Below, in pieces: positions 8,488 to 17,394 of a stretch of DNA of 39,436 bases (its first letter is position 1; the number at the start of each line of letters is the position of its first letter). A program made the position numbers and the translations under genes. Below the pieces are notes generated by a model. That model did not search any database, was not told the origin of the DNA, and saw nothing but the letters and a program-made list of their open reading frames with translations. This DNA comes from Nitrosomonas sp. Its GTDB lineage: Bacteria > Pseudomonadota > Gammaproteobacteria > Burkholderiales > Nitrosomonadaceae. The DNA is taken from NCBI RefSeq assembly GCF_024282095.1, contig NZ_JAMWZS010000029.1, forward strand, positions 1 through 39,436. The letters are read 5' to 3'.

Positions 8488-9156
8488 CTATTCCAGACGA
8501 TATTCGATACTGGATGTTGGCGTCAGTATCAGAGGCTTGCCTTGCGAAACACCGTTAAATGATGGCAGCACTGTTTCCAGAAATGGAATGGAATTTGCCG
8601 ATCCGGTTTCAGTATGGGTAAAACCTGCGTTGCGTATCACTTTCTTTAAATTGAATGACGATACTTGAGGATCGAATACAAAGATCAAGGTATTTGTAAT
8701 CGCTAATATATTACTTGTACTGAATGATGAGAACGCCCCTCTCCTAGCACTTAAATCAGTGAACATCGAATTGACCACAATCACCAATTCTTGCCCGCCA
8801 AAATAGGCTGTTGCATCAATCGACTCTAGCAATCCAGGCAAGCCATCCACCTGCGGAACCCCAGAATATCCAATGGCCGTCACGCTATCGATACACACGT
8901 TACGATCACTATTGACAATGCGAGGAATACCGCCGGTTAGACTCAGTCGAAATATCCCACCACCAACATCTTCCACCACCTCAAATCTACTCTCGATTGG
9001 AATACCGCTCGGTGTAATGTCATTAATATCTATTGTATTCAGGCAGGTAAATCCACTGTATGCAATGGATATTCCAAAGACATTGCCCTGAAGCAGGAAA
9101 GATAATACTGTGAGCACCAGTATCCGCAGCATTTTCATCAATTCACCATTTGTCAT
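8488..9156 (-). CDS. Exported protein of unknown function, last gene of the sphingolipid-type operon
   Basis: A 222-residue protein (204 or so after the signal) that I do not recognise. The N-terminus has a signal peptide (KMLRILVLTVLSFLLQ, probable cleavage after VFG); translation may start at 9156 or at an internal Met at 9138, which gives a tidier signal. The mature part looks beta-rich, with many Ser, Thr, Val and Ile residues, and has two cysteines (FTCLN and RNVCID) that could pair in the periplasm. There is no lipobox and no further membrane helix. Its ATG overlaps the stop codon of the serine palmitoyltransferase-like gene (ATGA, 9153-9156), so it is probably co-translated with the lipid enzymes and works with them or their product in the envelope. 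That role is inference from position. Confidence 0.75.
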   Translation of the reverse strand: MTNGELMKMLRILVLTVLSFLLQGNVFGISIAYSGFTCLNTIDINDITPSGIPIESRFEVVEDVGGGIFRLSLTGGIPRIVNSDRNVCIDSVTAIGYSGVPQVDGLPGLLESIDATAYFGGQELVIVVNSMFTDLSARRGAFSSFSTSNILAITNTLIFVFDPQVSSFNLKKVIRNAGFTHTETGSANSIPFLETVLPSFNGVSQGKPLILTPTSSIEYRLE

Positions 9157-10340
9157 TCACATACCAAACTGTGCAGTTTGGCAAAGGTATCGCCGACATA
9201 TTGAATCTGTTCTGTCGTGTGAGCGGCGTTTACACTGCAGCGTACAAGTGATTTACCTTCGGGAGCGGCCGGAGGCAATATCAAATTGACATAAATATTA
9301 TGTTCAAGCAAATTTTGCCAAAGCAGGAGTGCTTGTTGCGGTGTATCAAGCATGGCGGCAATGACCGGTCCAGGGTCCGGACCGAGCGTATAACCTGCTT
9401 CTTTAAGCTGTGCATAGAGTTGCGTACAGTTACGCCACAATTGTTTACGCAAATGACTGCCTTTACGCAATAATTCCAATGCTGCACGGGTGGAAGCAAT
9501 GGTTGCGGGCGATGGTGATGCGGTAAAAATATAAGGATGGCTCACATAACGCAACTGTTCAAGTTGCGGGTGATTACTGACACAATATCCCCCGATACTG
9601 CACAGGCTTTTGCTGAATGTCCCCGTAATAAAATCGACTTCTTGCAATAATCCGGTTTTTTCTACCAGACCTTGCCCAGTTTCACCCAGTACCCCCAGTG
9701 AATGCGCTTCATCGAGAAGCAAAGTACCGCCATAGGTATTCTTTAATTTAACAATTTCGGCGAGTGGTGCCTGATCACCTAACATGCTGTATATGCCTTC
9801 AGCAATAATCAGCGTCGTTTCAACACGATCACCTAAGCGGCGCAGGCGTTTCTCCATATCAGCCATATCATTGTGCTTGAAGCGAATGATATCTGCGCCA
9901 CTTAAAATACAACCGTCATAGATACTTGCATGAGAATCACCGTCAATCAATACGGTATCTCCAGGACCTACCAGGCCTGAAATAGTCCCTAAGTTAGCTT
10001 GATAACCCGTAGTAAAGACGATACTGGAACTACATTGATAAAAGTCAGCGAACTCTCTTTCTAATGCGCGATGGCCAAAATAACTGCCATTTGCCATCCG
10101 AGACCCCGTAGTACCGGTGCCTTCTTTATCAATTGCTTCATGCGCTGCACGAATACATTCAGGCGCGAAGGTCAATCCCAGATAGTTGTTAGTGCCGAGC
10201 AGCAATACACGGCGATCGCCAATCCGCGCTTCTGTAGCCGAATAAACTTCTTCTATCGGGATACCAAAAGCACCCACACCATCGGGCAAAAGCGCTTTTC
10301 TTGCAGCCGCAGCTGCGTCTAGTTTTTCAAGTAAATTCAT
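9153..10340 (-). CDS. spt: Serine palmitoyltransferase-like alpha-oxoamine synthase
   Basis: A 395-residue soluble PLP enzyme of the alpha-oxoamine synthase family, which joins an amino acid to an acyl thioester with loss of CO2. Visible residues are DGDSHASIYDG (His137, which stacks on PLP), LLLDEAHSLG (Asp210 and His213) and TFSKSL (Lys244, the PLP lysine). The family includes serine palmitoyltransferase, 8-amino-7-oxononanoate synthase (BioF) and 2-amino-3-ketobutyrate ligase. The GTNNYLGLTF segment, the absence of biotin genes, and the neighbouring acyl carrier protein, acyl-AMP ligase and reductase favour serine palmitoyltransferase making 3-ketosphinganine. Its ATG overlaps the acyl carrier protein stop by one base (TAATG). 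Substrate assignment is inference from context. Confidence 0.82.
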   Translation of the reverse strand: MNLLEKLDAAAAARKALLPDGVGAFGIPIEEVYSATEARIGDRRVLLLGTNNYLGLTFAPECIRAAHEAIDKEGTGTTGSRMANGSYFGHRALEREFADFYQCSSSIVFTTGYQANLGTISGLVGPGDTVLIDGDSHASIYDGCILSGADIIRFKHNDMADMEKRLRRLGDRVETTLIIAEGIYSMLGDQAPLAEIVKLKNTYGGTLLLDEAHSLGVLGETGQGLVEKTGLLQEVDFITGTFSKSLCSIGGYCVSNHPQLEQLRYVSHPYIFTASPSPATIASTRAALELLRKGSHLRKQLWRNCTQLYAQLKEAGYTLGPDPGPVIAAMLDTPQQALLLWQNLLEHNIYVNLILPPAAPEGKSLVRCSVNAAHTTEQIQYVGDTFAKLHSLVCE

Positions 10341-10594
10341 TATGATGCTGATTTAATTTTGTGTACTAAGTCGGCCAGTTCGCGCACAGTCTGAATATCT
10401 GTTAATGCATTAATAGGAATTGAGACATCGAAAGTATCTTCAATCTCCATAATTAAATTGAGTAGCTTAATGGAGTCGATCGATAATTGACTAATCAGGT
10501 TCGTTTCGGAAGTAATCTGAACATTAGAATTCGTTAAACTACTTAGGCGATCACAGAGTAACGTCATGATCTCATCGTAATTACTTTCAGTCAT
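10340..10594 (-). CDS. Acyl carrier protein of the sphingolipid-type operon
   Basis: An 84-residue acidic acyl carrier protein. Ser41 in LSIDSIKLL is the expected attachment site for 4'-phosphopantetheine, followed by the usual helix (MEIEDTFDVSIP). It is not the fatty-acid-synthesis AcpP, which has DSLDTVEL and a different neighbourhood. Lying between a fatty acyl-AMP ligase and a serine palmitoyltransferase-like enzyme, it probably carries the activated acyl chain from one to the other. The stop codon overlaps the next start (TAATG) and the gene starts 30 bases after the reductase gene ends. Confidence 0.85.
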   Translation of the reverse strand: MTESNYDEIMTLLCDRLSSLTNSNVQITSETNLISQLSIDSIKLLNLIMEIEDTFDVSIPINALTDIQTVRELADLVHKIKSAS

Positions 10595-10624
10595 AGGTTA
10601 ATTCAGCGTGGTTAAATTTTAGAG

Positions 10625-11545
10625 TTAGATTACTTCAGATAATACATCTTGTAAACGGATACTCGGTTGCCACGCGGGAAGCGCATGGCGTAGGGGAGTA
10701 TTATCACATACCCAGTCGTTATGTTGTAACTCATTAACTTTTCCTGGAGTCAGCATGGGAGAATAATGAAGTAGACGAGCAAGCCAAAGATTGGATGAAG
10801 CGATACCCCGGATAAGCAGATCCGGTATGGCAACACAATGAACAGGGCTCTTCCATACTTGCTGCGCTATGGCAACTAGACTCTGATAACTGTATCCGCC
10901 TGGTATACCGTCATCAAGTTCAAAGATCCCATTGATGGCTTGGTCGGATTCAAGCCAAGCTTGAATAGCCGCAACCAGATCATCGACATGTATTAATCCG
11001 AATCGATTATGAATTTTTCCAACGACCGGCAATATTCCGCGGCGCATTGCTTGAAAAAGTGGCTTTAATTCCTTATCCCCCGGACCATAAACAGCCGTAG
11101 GTCGAAATATTGCCCACCGCAATTTCTCTGAATATTCCATGAGCGCTTGCTCAGCCAAATATTTGCTTTGTGCATACCATGATAGCTCTGGCTGCCGTGC
11201 CGCTAAGGATGAGATTAACAAGAAACGGGAAGATTGTGTTTGCTTAGCCTGAGTAAGAGCGCATAAAATATTTTTAGTACCTTCAATATTTGTATGCGCG
11301 AATTCTTGAAAGGAACTCCCTCTTACCGTTGCTGCACAGTGGATAACGAACGCTACACCATCAACTAAATGATGCAACGCCGCTAGGTTATTGAGATCGC
11401 CTTGAATCCATTGAATAGATTCATTGGTTGAATAATGGCCAGTTCGCGTAAGTGCACGAACTGTCCATCCATTCTGAATCAATTTCTGTATCAGTACATT
11501 GCCAATGAAGCCAGTAGCACCTGTTACGGCTACTAATTTTGGCAT
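10625..11545 (-). CDS. cerR: NAD(P)-dependent epimerase/reductase, probable 3-ketosphinganine reductase (CerR-like)
   Basis: A 306-residue extended short-chain dehydrogenase. It has the Rossmann motif VTGATGFIG at the N-terminus, a catalytic Ser in LISSLAA (about residue 112) and the Tyr124-x-x-x-Lys128 pair in YAQSK. The fold is shared by sugar epimerases and by reductases of 3-keto groups. In Caulobacter a gene of this type, cerR, sits next to spt, acp and an acyl-ACP synthetase and encodes the 3-ketosphinganine reductase; the same gene set is present here. It starts six bases after the acyl-AMP ligase stop. I infer that it reduces the product of the synthase. A sugar-nucleotide epimerase is the alternative, but no sugar genes are nearby. 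Confidence 0.72.
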   Translation of the reverse strand: MPKLVAVTGATGFIGNVLIQKLIQNGWTVRALTRTGHYSTNESIQWIQGDLNNLAALHHLVDGVAFVIHCAATVRGSSFQEFAHTNIEGTKNILCALTQAKQTQSSRFLLISSLAARQPELSWYAQSKYLAEQALMEYSEKLRWAIFRPTAVYGPGDKELKPLFQAMRRGILPVVGKIHNRFGLIHVDDLVAAIQAWLESDQAINGIFELDDGIPGGYSYQSLVAIAQQVWKSPVHCVAIPDLLIRGIASSNLWLARLLHYSPMLTPGKVNELQHNDWVCDNTPLRHALPAWQPSIRLQDVLSEVI

Positions 11546-11550
11546 GCGCT

Positions 11551-13377
11551 TTATCTGTCACCTGATTCTACAAAAGACAATTGACCTACTGCCAAGCTTG
11601 TTCTTTGAATATAACCTTGTCGCGCTGCAAAACGTGAAAGTTTCCCAGAAGAAGTCCGCGGCAAGGTATGCGGTGGAACCAATTCAACAACGCAATTGAC
11701 TCCAAATGCCATATATACAAGCTGCTGCAATCTAACCGTTAGTGATTGTCGCTCTGTCACTGCTGTCAACCTGCACTCGATGACGAGTACGATAGTCGTT
11801 GTTCCATCTTCATCATTGACGCCGAATGCAGAAGCCTCGCGTGATCTGACTTCAGGCTGCTGCTCAGCCAGCTCTTCTATATCTTGTGCACGGATATTGC
11901 GACCATTAACAATAATGACATCAGTACGACGCCCGGTGATAAATAGATCGCCCTCAAGCAGGAATCCAATATCGCCAGTATCTAACCAGTTGCCGGATTT
12001 AAGCGCTTTGTTAGTTTCTTCAGGATTGTTATAGTAACCCGTCATCACACTATCGCCATGAACCAGAACACTGCCAACCATCATTTCTGATAATTGTTGG
12101 CCATCCTCATCGACTATCTTAACGATATGTCCAGGCAATGGACGTCCACAATTTACAAATTCATTTTGCTTACGTCCCTCAGTCTGCAACCGGGCAGCCA
12201 TTCTCTTATCGATCAGCGTCTTGCTATCTACTTGTATACTTTTGCATCCTTCACCAATTTTTGAGAAAGTGACTGCCAACGTTGATTCTGCAAGACCATA
12301 GCATGGCAAGAAAGCGTTCTCATCAAAACCGGCTGATGCAAATTTTTCCGCGAAGTTTCTCAAAGTTTCCGGCCGAATCATTTCGGCCCCAATACCTGCA
12401 GCCCGCCAACAACTGAGATCCAATTCCTTGAGATCAGATTCCCTAACACGTAAAGTACAAAGCTTAAGGCCAAACGGCTGACTGAATGCCACGGTACAAC
12501 GGTTGCGACTAATTAAGCGCAGCCACTGCAAAGGCCGAATTGCAAAATCCCGCGTTGCCAAATAATCAACAGAGATTTGTGTAACCATCGGCGCCAAAAC
12601 TAAACCAACCAATCCCATATCATGGTAAAAAGGCAACCATGATGCAGAACGATCACCAGGCCTTATCTCCAGTCCATTCCTTACAATACCTTGCAAGTTA
12701 CACATCAAGGCTCGTTCGGTAATAACCACACCCCTAGGAGTACGTGTACTACCCGATGTAAACTGTAAATAAGCAGTCTCGTCAGGATGATTAGGCTGTA
12801 ATTCTATCTCTCTAGCAGAGAGCTCATTTAATTTCCCTGGTGTTCCCACCCACTGTATACCGGTTGCCCCTTCCACAGCTTCTTCCAGGAAATTAATATA
12901 ATCAATATTCGCCAGCGCAATACTCGCTTGACTGCTTTCAAGCATACCTCTTAATTGCTGAACATATATTGCATGGCTGCCAAGATTGACCGGAATCGGC
13001 ATCGCAAAAGGCACTAAACCAGCATAGCGACATGCAAAAAACAACTCGACAAATTCTGGGGAAGTATCAGCAATAATTGCTACTCGACTTCCACGGGGCA
13101 AATCAAAACCAGATAAACGCTGAGCTAGTGTACGAGCGTTCTGCCTAAGCATGCTGTAAGGCAGAATCGAACGTAAGTTACCCCTTGCGTCATAAAAGTT
13201 ATACCCTGTCGTCCCCTCCGCCGCATATTCTAAAGCGCTCGTTAGGGTATCAAAACCTGCTAACCGCTGAGCTAGTGTATTGAGCGTCGGTGTCGGTGTT
13301 AAATGTAATTCGCTTGAAGGTTGAGAATCAAACGCTTGCGTTAGCGGAGCGTTCAACTTGGTTATTGTCGAACTCAA
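11551..13377 (-). CDS. Fatty acyl-AMP ligase / acyl-ACP synthetase
   Basis: A 608-residue member of the adenylate-forming (ANL) family. The phosphate-binding loop is FTSGSTRTPRG, followed by LPFYHDMGLVG, CYGLAESTLAV (A5) and WLDTGDIGFL (A7), with RRTDVIIVNGRNI at the hinge. The YHDMGL motif and the sequence around CYGLAES resemble fatty acyl-AMP ligases, which load acyl groups on a carrier protein rather than CoA. The C-terminal PRTSSGKLSR contains the catalytic lysine of the small domain. The start is TTG at 13377, supported by GAGGGG a few bases upstream. As first gene of the operon it probably supplies the acyl chain to the 84-residue carrier protein. The chain length used cannot be seen. 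Confidence 0.82.
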   Translation of the reverse strand: MSSTITKLNAPLTQAFDSQPSSELHLTPTPTLNTLAQRLAGFDTLTSALEYAAEGTTGYNFYDARGNLRSILPYSMLRQNARTLAQRLSGFDLPRGSRVAIIADTSPEFVELFFACRYAGLVPFAMPIPVNLGSHAIYVQQLRGMLESSQASIALANIDYINFLEEAVEGATGIQWVGTPGKLNELSAREIELQPNHPDETAYLQFTSGSTRTPRGVVITERALMCNLQGIVRNGLEIRPGDRSASWLPFYHDMGLVGLVLAPMVTQISVDYLATRDFAIRPLQWLRLISRNRCTVAFSQPFGLKLCTLRVRESDLKELDLSCWRAAGIGAEMIRPETLRNFAEKFASAGFDENAFLPCYGLAESTLAVTFSKIGEGCKSIQVDSKTLIDKRMAARLQTEGRKQNEFVNCGRPLPGHIVKIVDEDGQQLSEMMVGSVLVHGDSVMTGYYNNPEETNKALKSGNWLDTGDIGFLLEGDLFITGRRTDVIIVNGRNIRAQDIEELAEQQPEVRSREASAFGVNDEDGTTTIVLVIECRLTAVTERQSLTVRLQQLVYMAFGVNCVVELVPPHTLPRTSSGKLSRFAARQGYIQRTSLAVGQLSFVESGDR

Positions 13378-13738
13378 GATCTTCCCCTCGAAGTAATAGT
13401 ACTTGTCATCTTACTCTCCTGAGCAAGAAATTCTGGTTGAGCGTGCCAACTCCGATTATTAATCTTTAATAACGCACTTTTTGTTGGCTGGAAAATTTTC
13501 ATTCAAACGCTTACCGCTGACATTGCTTAATAAATATAAGTGTGTCATATTTGACCACACCGCAGCTTATATAAGGTGCTTTTCCCTGTCAAGGCAATAT
13601 TAAATTGATGTTGCACAAAAACAACAATCGCTTTATTGAACTATTTCCAGCCTTCCCAGCAAAAGCCAAATTGTACTCGATAGCCTATCTGAAAGACATT
13701 TTTACACCGATTTCGTATCTTAGAAAACCCAATACGTC
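13378..13738. other. Divergent intergenic region between acyl-AMP ligase and ABC-F genes
   Basis: A 361-bp AT-rich spacer that must hold the promoters of both diverging genes. No perfect -35/-10 pair was seen: TTGACC (13551) is too close to TATAAG (13570). No small ORF, repeat or RNA gene was recognised. Confidence 0.5.
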
Positions 13739-15592
13739 ATGTTAAAAATTCAATCCCTAACCTTTCTGCAGGGCGGAACTCCGCTACTCGAAAATAGTAA
13801 TCTGCAAGTTTTTGTTAATCAGCGCATTGGTCTGGTTGGTAAAAATGGTTGCGGCAAATCCACCTTATTTCGTTTGATTCGCGGCGCAATCAAACCGGAT
13901 AGCGGAGAAGTCAGCTTACAACCCGGCAAAACCATTGCTTTCGTTGAACAAGAAATCATTAGTTCAGACCAGACCGCCATTGAGTTTGTGCTGGACGGCG
14001 ATGTCGAGTTACGACAATTGGAGAAGATTTTGGCGCAGGCCGAACATGATGCCACCTGGTTTGAAGCACAACAACGTTATGAAACCATCAATGGTTATAC
14101 GGCCCGAGCACGGGCGGCGCAATTATTGAATGGATTGGGTTTCGCCAATCATGCATTGGAGCAACCTGTCAGTCATTTTTCCGGCGGCTGGCGCATGCGC
14201 TTAAATTTGGCGCGCGCCCTGATGCATCGTGCTGATTTGTTGTTGCTGGATGAACCGACCAATCACTTGGATCTGGAAGCCATTCTCTGGCTGGAACAAT
14301 ATCTGGCCCGCTATCCGGGCAGCCTGATGGTAGTTTCACACGATAGGGAGTTTCTCAATGCCTGCGTCAATCGCATCGCGCATATCAATAATCGGCAAAT
14401 TGATGACTATAGTGGCAATTATGATGATTTCGAGCGTGCGCGCGCTGAACGTCTTATGCAACACGCCCAGGCTTTTCAGCAACAACAGAAAAAGATCGCG
14501 CACATGGAAGATTTTGTGCGGCGTTTTCGTGCCAAGGCAACCAAAGCCAAGCAGGCACAAAGCCGCATCAAGGCTTTGGAGCGCTTGACGCGTCTTGCGC
14601 CGATGCATATCGAAGACGGGCATTTTGAATTGCAGATTGAAGCGCCTGAGCGCAGCCCTGATGTCTTATTGCGCGCGAAAGATATGAGCTTTGGCTATGA
14701 TGATCACCTGCTGTTTCAGCATGTGCATCTCATTTTGCAAGCAGGCGCTCGAATTGCCTTGCTGGGTCCGAATGGAGCGGGAAAATCCACATTGATAAAA
14801 CTTCTGGTTGGAGAAGTCGAACCCACCTCAGGTATATTAGAATGGACACCGAATATACGTATCGGCTACTTCGCACAGCATCAACTGGAAAATCTGGATA
14901 GCCATGCAACACCTCTGCAGCATATGGTGCGATTGGCACCCACACAAACAGAGCTGGACTTGCGAAAATTCCTGGGACGATTCGGTCTGGGTGGCAATAG
15001 CGAAGATCGTCCGGTAGCCAGTTTTTCCGGAGGCGAAAAAAGCCGTCTGGCACTTGCCTTGCTGGCATGGAAAAAGCCACATTTACTGTTGCTGGATGAA
15101 CCGACCAACCATTTGGATTTGGATATGCGCGACGCATTGACTTTGGCATTGGAAGCTTATAGCGGAGCGGTGGTACTGGTATCACATGATCGCAGCCTGA
15201 TACGCGCCGTAGCCGATGAATTGTGGCTGGTAGCTGATGGCAAAGCACAACTGCTGGATGGTGATCTGGAAGATTATAAAAATTGGATAGAAGCCCGTCG
15301 CTCTAATGAAGCTGCTGCATCACGCCCACCCTCACAAAAAGCGCAACCTAACACATCTGCGAAACCGAACAAAAAAGTACTGCTTTCCAAGCAATCAAAG
15401 CTTGAAGCTGCCTTAACGATTGCACAAAGAGAATTAACGGAAGCAAACCGCCGATTAGCCGATCCGGCTACTTATGCAAACTGTTCCCGTGATGAAATTG
15501 ATCAACTGAGTACAACTCACGCAACACTCGAGAAAAAGGTGACTGAACTGGAGGAAGACTGGTTGCAACTGGAAATGGCGCTGGAGGAGTAA
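13739..15592 (+). CDS. yheS: ABC-F family ATPase (YheS-like), ribosome-associated
   Basis: A 617-residue soluble protein with two ABC ATPase domains and no membrane segment, the plan of ABC-F proteins, which act on stalled ribosomes rather than in transport. The first domain has VGKNGCGKST, HFSGGWRMRL and LLLLDEPTNHLDLEA; the second has LLGPNGAGKST, SFSGGEKSRL and LLLLDEPTNHLDLDM. Between them is the basic linker (about residues 235-290, rich in Lys, Arg and Gln) that reaches the peptidyl-transferase centre in family members. The C-terminal region (about 530-617) is a charged coiled coil. Length and opening sequence fit the YheS group better than Uup or EttA. It is convergent with fliE and probably unrelated to the flagellar cluster. 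Confidence 0.85.
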   Translation: MLKIQSLTFLQGGTPLLENSNLQVFVNQRIGLVGKNGCGKSTLFRLIRGAIKPDSGEVSLQPGKTIAFVEQEIISSDQTAIEFVLDGDVELRQLEKILAQAEHDATWFEAQQRYETINGYTARARAAQLLNGLGFANHALEQPVSHFSGGWRMRLNLARALMHRADLLLLDEPTNHLDLEAILWLEQYLARYPGSLMVVSHDREFLNACVNRIAHINNRQIDDYSGNYDDFERARAERLMQHAQAFQQQQKKIAHMEDFVRRFRAKATKAKQAQSRIKALERLTRLAPMHIEDGHFELQIEAPERSPDVLLRAKDMSFGYDDHLLFQHVHLILQAGARIALLGPNGAGKSTLIKLLVGEVEPTSGILEWTPNIRIGYFAQHQLENLDSHATPLQHMVRLAPTQTELDLRKFLGRFGLGGNSEDRPVASFSGGEKSRLALALLAWKKPHLLLLDEPTNHLDLDMRDALTLALEAYSGAVVLVSHDRSLIRAVADELWLVADGKAQLLDGDLEDYKNWIEARRSNEAAASRPPSQKAQPNTSAKPNKKVLLSKQSKLEAALTIAQRELTEANRRLADPATYANCSRDEIDQLSTTHATLEKKVTELEEDWLQLEMALEE

Positions 15593-15627
15593 GAAATACG
15601 ACTTTGATCAGTTTATTTGATCGAATC

Positions 15628-15643
15628 TGGGCCAATGCGCCCA
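15628..15643. terminator. Possible short bidirectional terminator between the ABC-F gene and fliE
   Basis: TGGGC (15628-15632) and GCCCA (15639-15643) can pair around a six-base loop in the 60-bp gap between two convergent genes. A second hairpin, GATCA with TGATC, lies just before it at about 15606-15622. Stems are short and no long T-tract follows, so this is a weak call. Confidence 0.3.
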
Positions 15644-15652
15644 ATAGTCTTC

Positions 15653-15979
15653 TTAAACTTGCATGTTCATGATTTCTTGATAGGCTGTTACCAATTTGTT
15701 TCGGACTTGTATCATCGATTGAAATGATACATTGGCCTTTTGCAGTGAAATCATCACTTCATGCAAATCGACGTTGGACTCACCGCCGACAAATTGCATG
15801 CTGAGCTTATCCGCTGCTTGCTGTACATTATTGACCTGATCCACTGCAGCTTTAAGCTTCTCACTGAAATCCACACTCGCAACTTCATCAGCGCCCGATT
15901 GTTTTTTTACACCGGAAGCAAGCGCCGAAGTTGCTTGCAGTTGCTGCAGAATACTATCAATTCCGGATTTATCCATCAT
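15653..15979 (-). CDS. fliE: Flagellar hook-basal body protein FliE
   Basis: A 108-residue protein that joins the MS ring to the proximal rod. The C-terminal half ([19 protein letters not shown], then [15 protein letters not shown]) is the diagnostic FliE sequence. There are two adjacent ATG codons; the second (15976) sits six bases from GGGAG and may be the true start. It is the last gene of the fleS-fleR-fliE group, 94 bp after fleR. In many gamma- and beta-proteobacteria fliE precedes fliF on the same strand; here it is on the opposite strand, separated from fliF by the regulator pair. An 8-bp tandem repeat (CTTAGAAA twice, 16011-16026) lies in its leader. Confidence 0.92.
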   Translation of the reverse strand: MMDKSGIDSILQQLQATSALASGVKKQSGADEVASVDFSEKLKAAVDQVNNVQQAADKLSMQFVGGESNVDLHEVMISLQKANVSFQSMIQVRNKLVTAYQEIMNMQV

Positions 15980-16073
15980 CTACTCCCACATAATTAGTTT
16001 TCAAGTATCACTTAGAAACTTAGAAACTTCAAATAATTTTTACAAATCAATTCCATACAAACATGACAGACAC

Positions 16074-17390
16074 TCACTCACTCATCATACGATATTGTTG
16101 CAACTTATAGCGTAAAGTTCGTTCAGAGATCCCTAGTTTTTTTACGGCCAGTTTCCGGGAACCATTAACGGCTGCAAGCGTTTCCAGAATATGTTTACGT
16201 TCGAGCGTTTTCATATCGGTTGTAGGTGATTCCGAATTTCTCTCATCAACCGCTTGATCAAAAATCACTTCCGGCAAGCTGATATGCTCGGCTTCGATAA
16301 TATTATCTGCTGCCAGGATCATGGCACGCTGCATCACATTCTCCAGCTCCCTGACATTGCCTGGCCAAGTATACTGAGTCAACTTATCGATTGCGGCCCG
16401 GGTCATTTTGCAGAATGGCTGTCCTGATCCGACGGCGGCTGTTTCGAGCACGCGTTGCGCCAGAGGTTCAATATCCAATGATCGTTCGCGCAGTGCCGGA
16501 ATTTCTATTGGAAACACATTGAGCCGATAATACAGATCCTCACGGAATTGACTATGCTTAACCATTGCCATCATGTCGCGATTAGAAGTCGCCAGCACGC
16601 GAATATCCAGTTTGATCGTCTTGTGTCCGCCAACTCTCTCAACTTCCCTTTCCTGCAATACTCGCAATAATTTTGCCTGTAATTCCAAAGGCATTTCCGA
16701 AATTTCATCCAGTAACAATGTGCCACCTTCCGCTTGCTCAAACTTTCCCGGTTGGGCTTGAGCCGCACCGGTAAAAGCGCCTTTCTCGTAACCAAACAGG
16801 GTAGCTTCCAGTAAATTCTCGGGAATAGCGGCACAATTAATGGCAACAAATGGTTTGGAAGAACGCAATGAATGGCGATGAATATAGCGCGCGATCACTT
16901 CCTTACCGCATCCGCTTTCACCTGTCAGCATCACCGTTGCGGGCGATTTCGCAACCCGTTTGGCAAGCGACAATAATGCGCGTGTCCGCGGATCTTTTGC
17001 AATTACCCGATCGTCCTGCTCGGATTCAGACACGGAATATTGTCTAATGTGCGCCAGCAAGCTATCCGGGTCAAATGGCTTCAGCAAATAATCGCACGCT
17101 CCAATGCGCATCGCAGTCACCGCTTTGTCGATTTCTCGATAAGCTGTCATTAATAACACGGGCAATTCCAAATCAAAGGCCTTGATTTTTTTTAACAACG
17201 TCAATCCATCCATGGGTTTCATCTGCACATCGCTCACGACAATACCTACTTGACGGTCTTGCAATATCGTCATGGCATCATGACCATTCGCTGCTGCAAG
17301 CGCTTGATAACCGGCCAACTTCAAAGTGGCGCAAATGGCTTCCAATAAATCCTGGTCATCTTCCACCACCAAAACAGGTAATGTCTTCAT
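16074..17390 (-). CDS. fleR: Sigma-54-dependent flagellar response regulator FleR/FlrC
   Basis: A 438-residue NtrC-family activator. The receiver domain has the acidic pair at residues 11-12 and phosphorylation site Asp54 in VVSDVQM. The AAA+ domain has Walker A (GESGCGKE), the GAFTGA loop that contacts sigma-54, and Walker B (GGTLLLDEISEMP). The C-terminal Fis-type helix-turn-helix is at the end (GSRKLAVKKLGISERTLRYKL). The start at 17390 is chosen because AAAGGAG lies ten bases upstream and the receiver begins directly; an upstream in-frame start would run into fleS. It follows fleS by four bases. It probably activates sigma-54 promoters of middle flagellar genes, such as the one found before fliK. 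Confidence 0.9.
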   Translation of the reverse strand: MKTLPVLVVEDDQDLLEAICATLKLAGYQALAAANGHDAMTILQDRQVGIVVSDVQMKPMDGLTLLKKIKAFDLELPVLLMTAYREIDKAVTAMRIGACDYLLKPFDPDSLLAHIRQYSVSESEQDDRVIAKDPRTRALLSLAKRVAKSPATVMLTGESGCGKEVIARYIHRHSLRSSKPFVAINCAAIPENLLEATLFGYEKGAFTGAAQAQPGKFEQAEGGTLLLDEISEMPLELQAKLLRVLQEREVERVGGHKTIKLDIRVLATSNRDMMAMVKHSQFREDLYYRLNVFPIEIPALRERSLDIEPLAQRVLETAAVGSGQPFCKMTRAAIDKLTQYTWPGNVRELENVMQRAMILAADNIIEAEHISLPEVIFDQAVDERNSESPTTDMKTLERKHILETLAAVNGSRKLAVKKLGISERTLRYKLQQYRMMSE

Positions 17391-17394
17391 CGCA

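Noticed and set aside
13551-13575. Sigma-70 promoter for the ABC-F gene
   Set aside because: TTGACC and TATAAG are only 13 bases apart, too short for a normal promoter.
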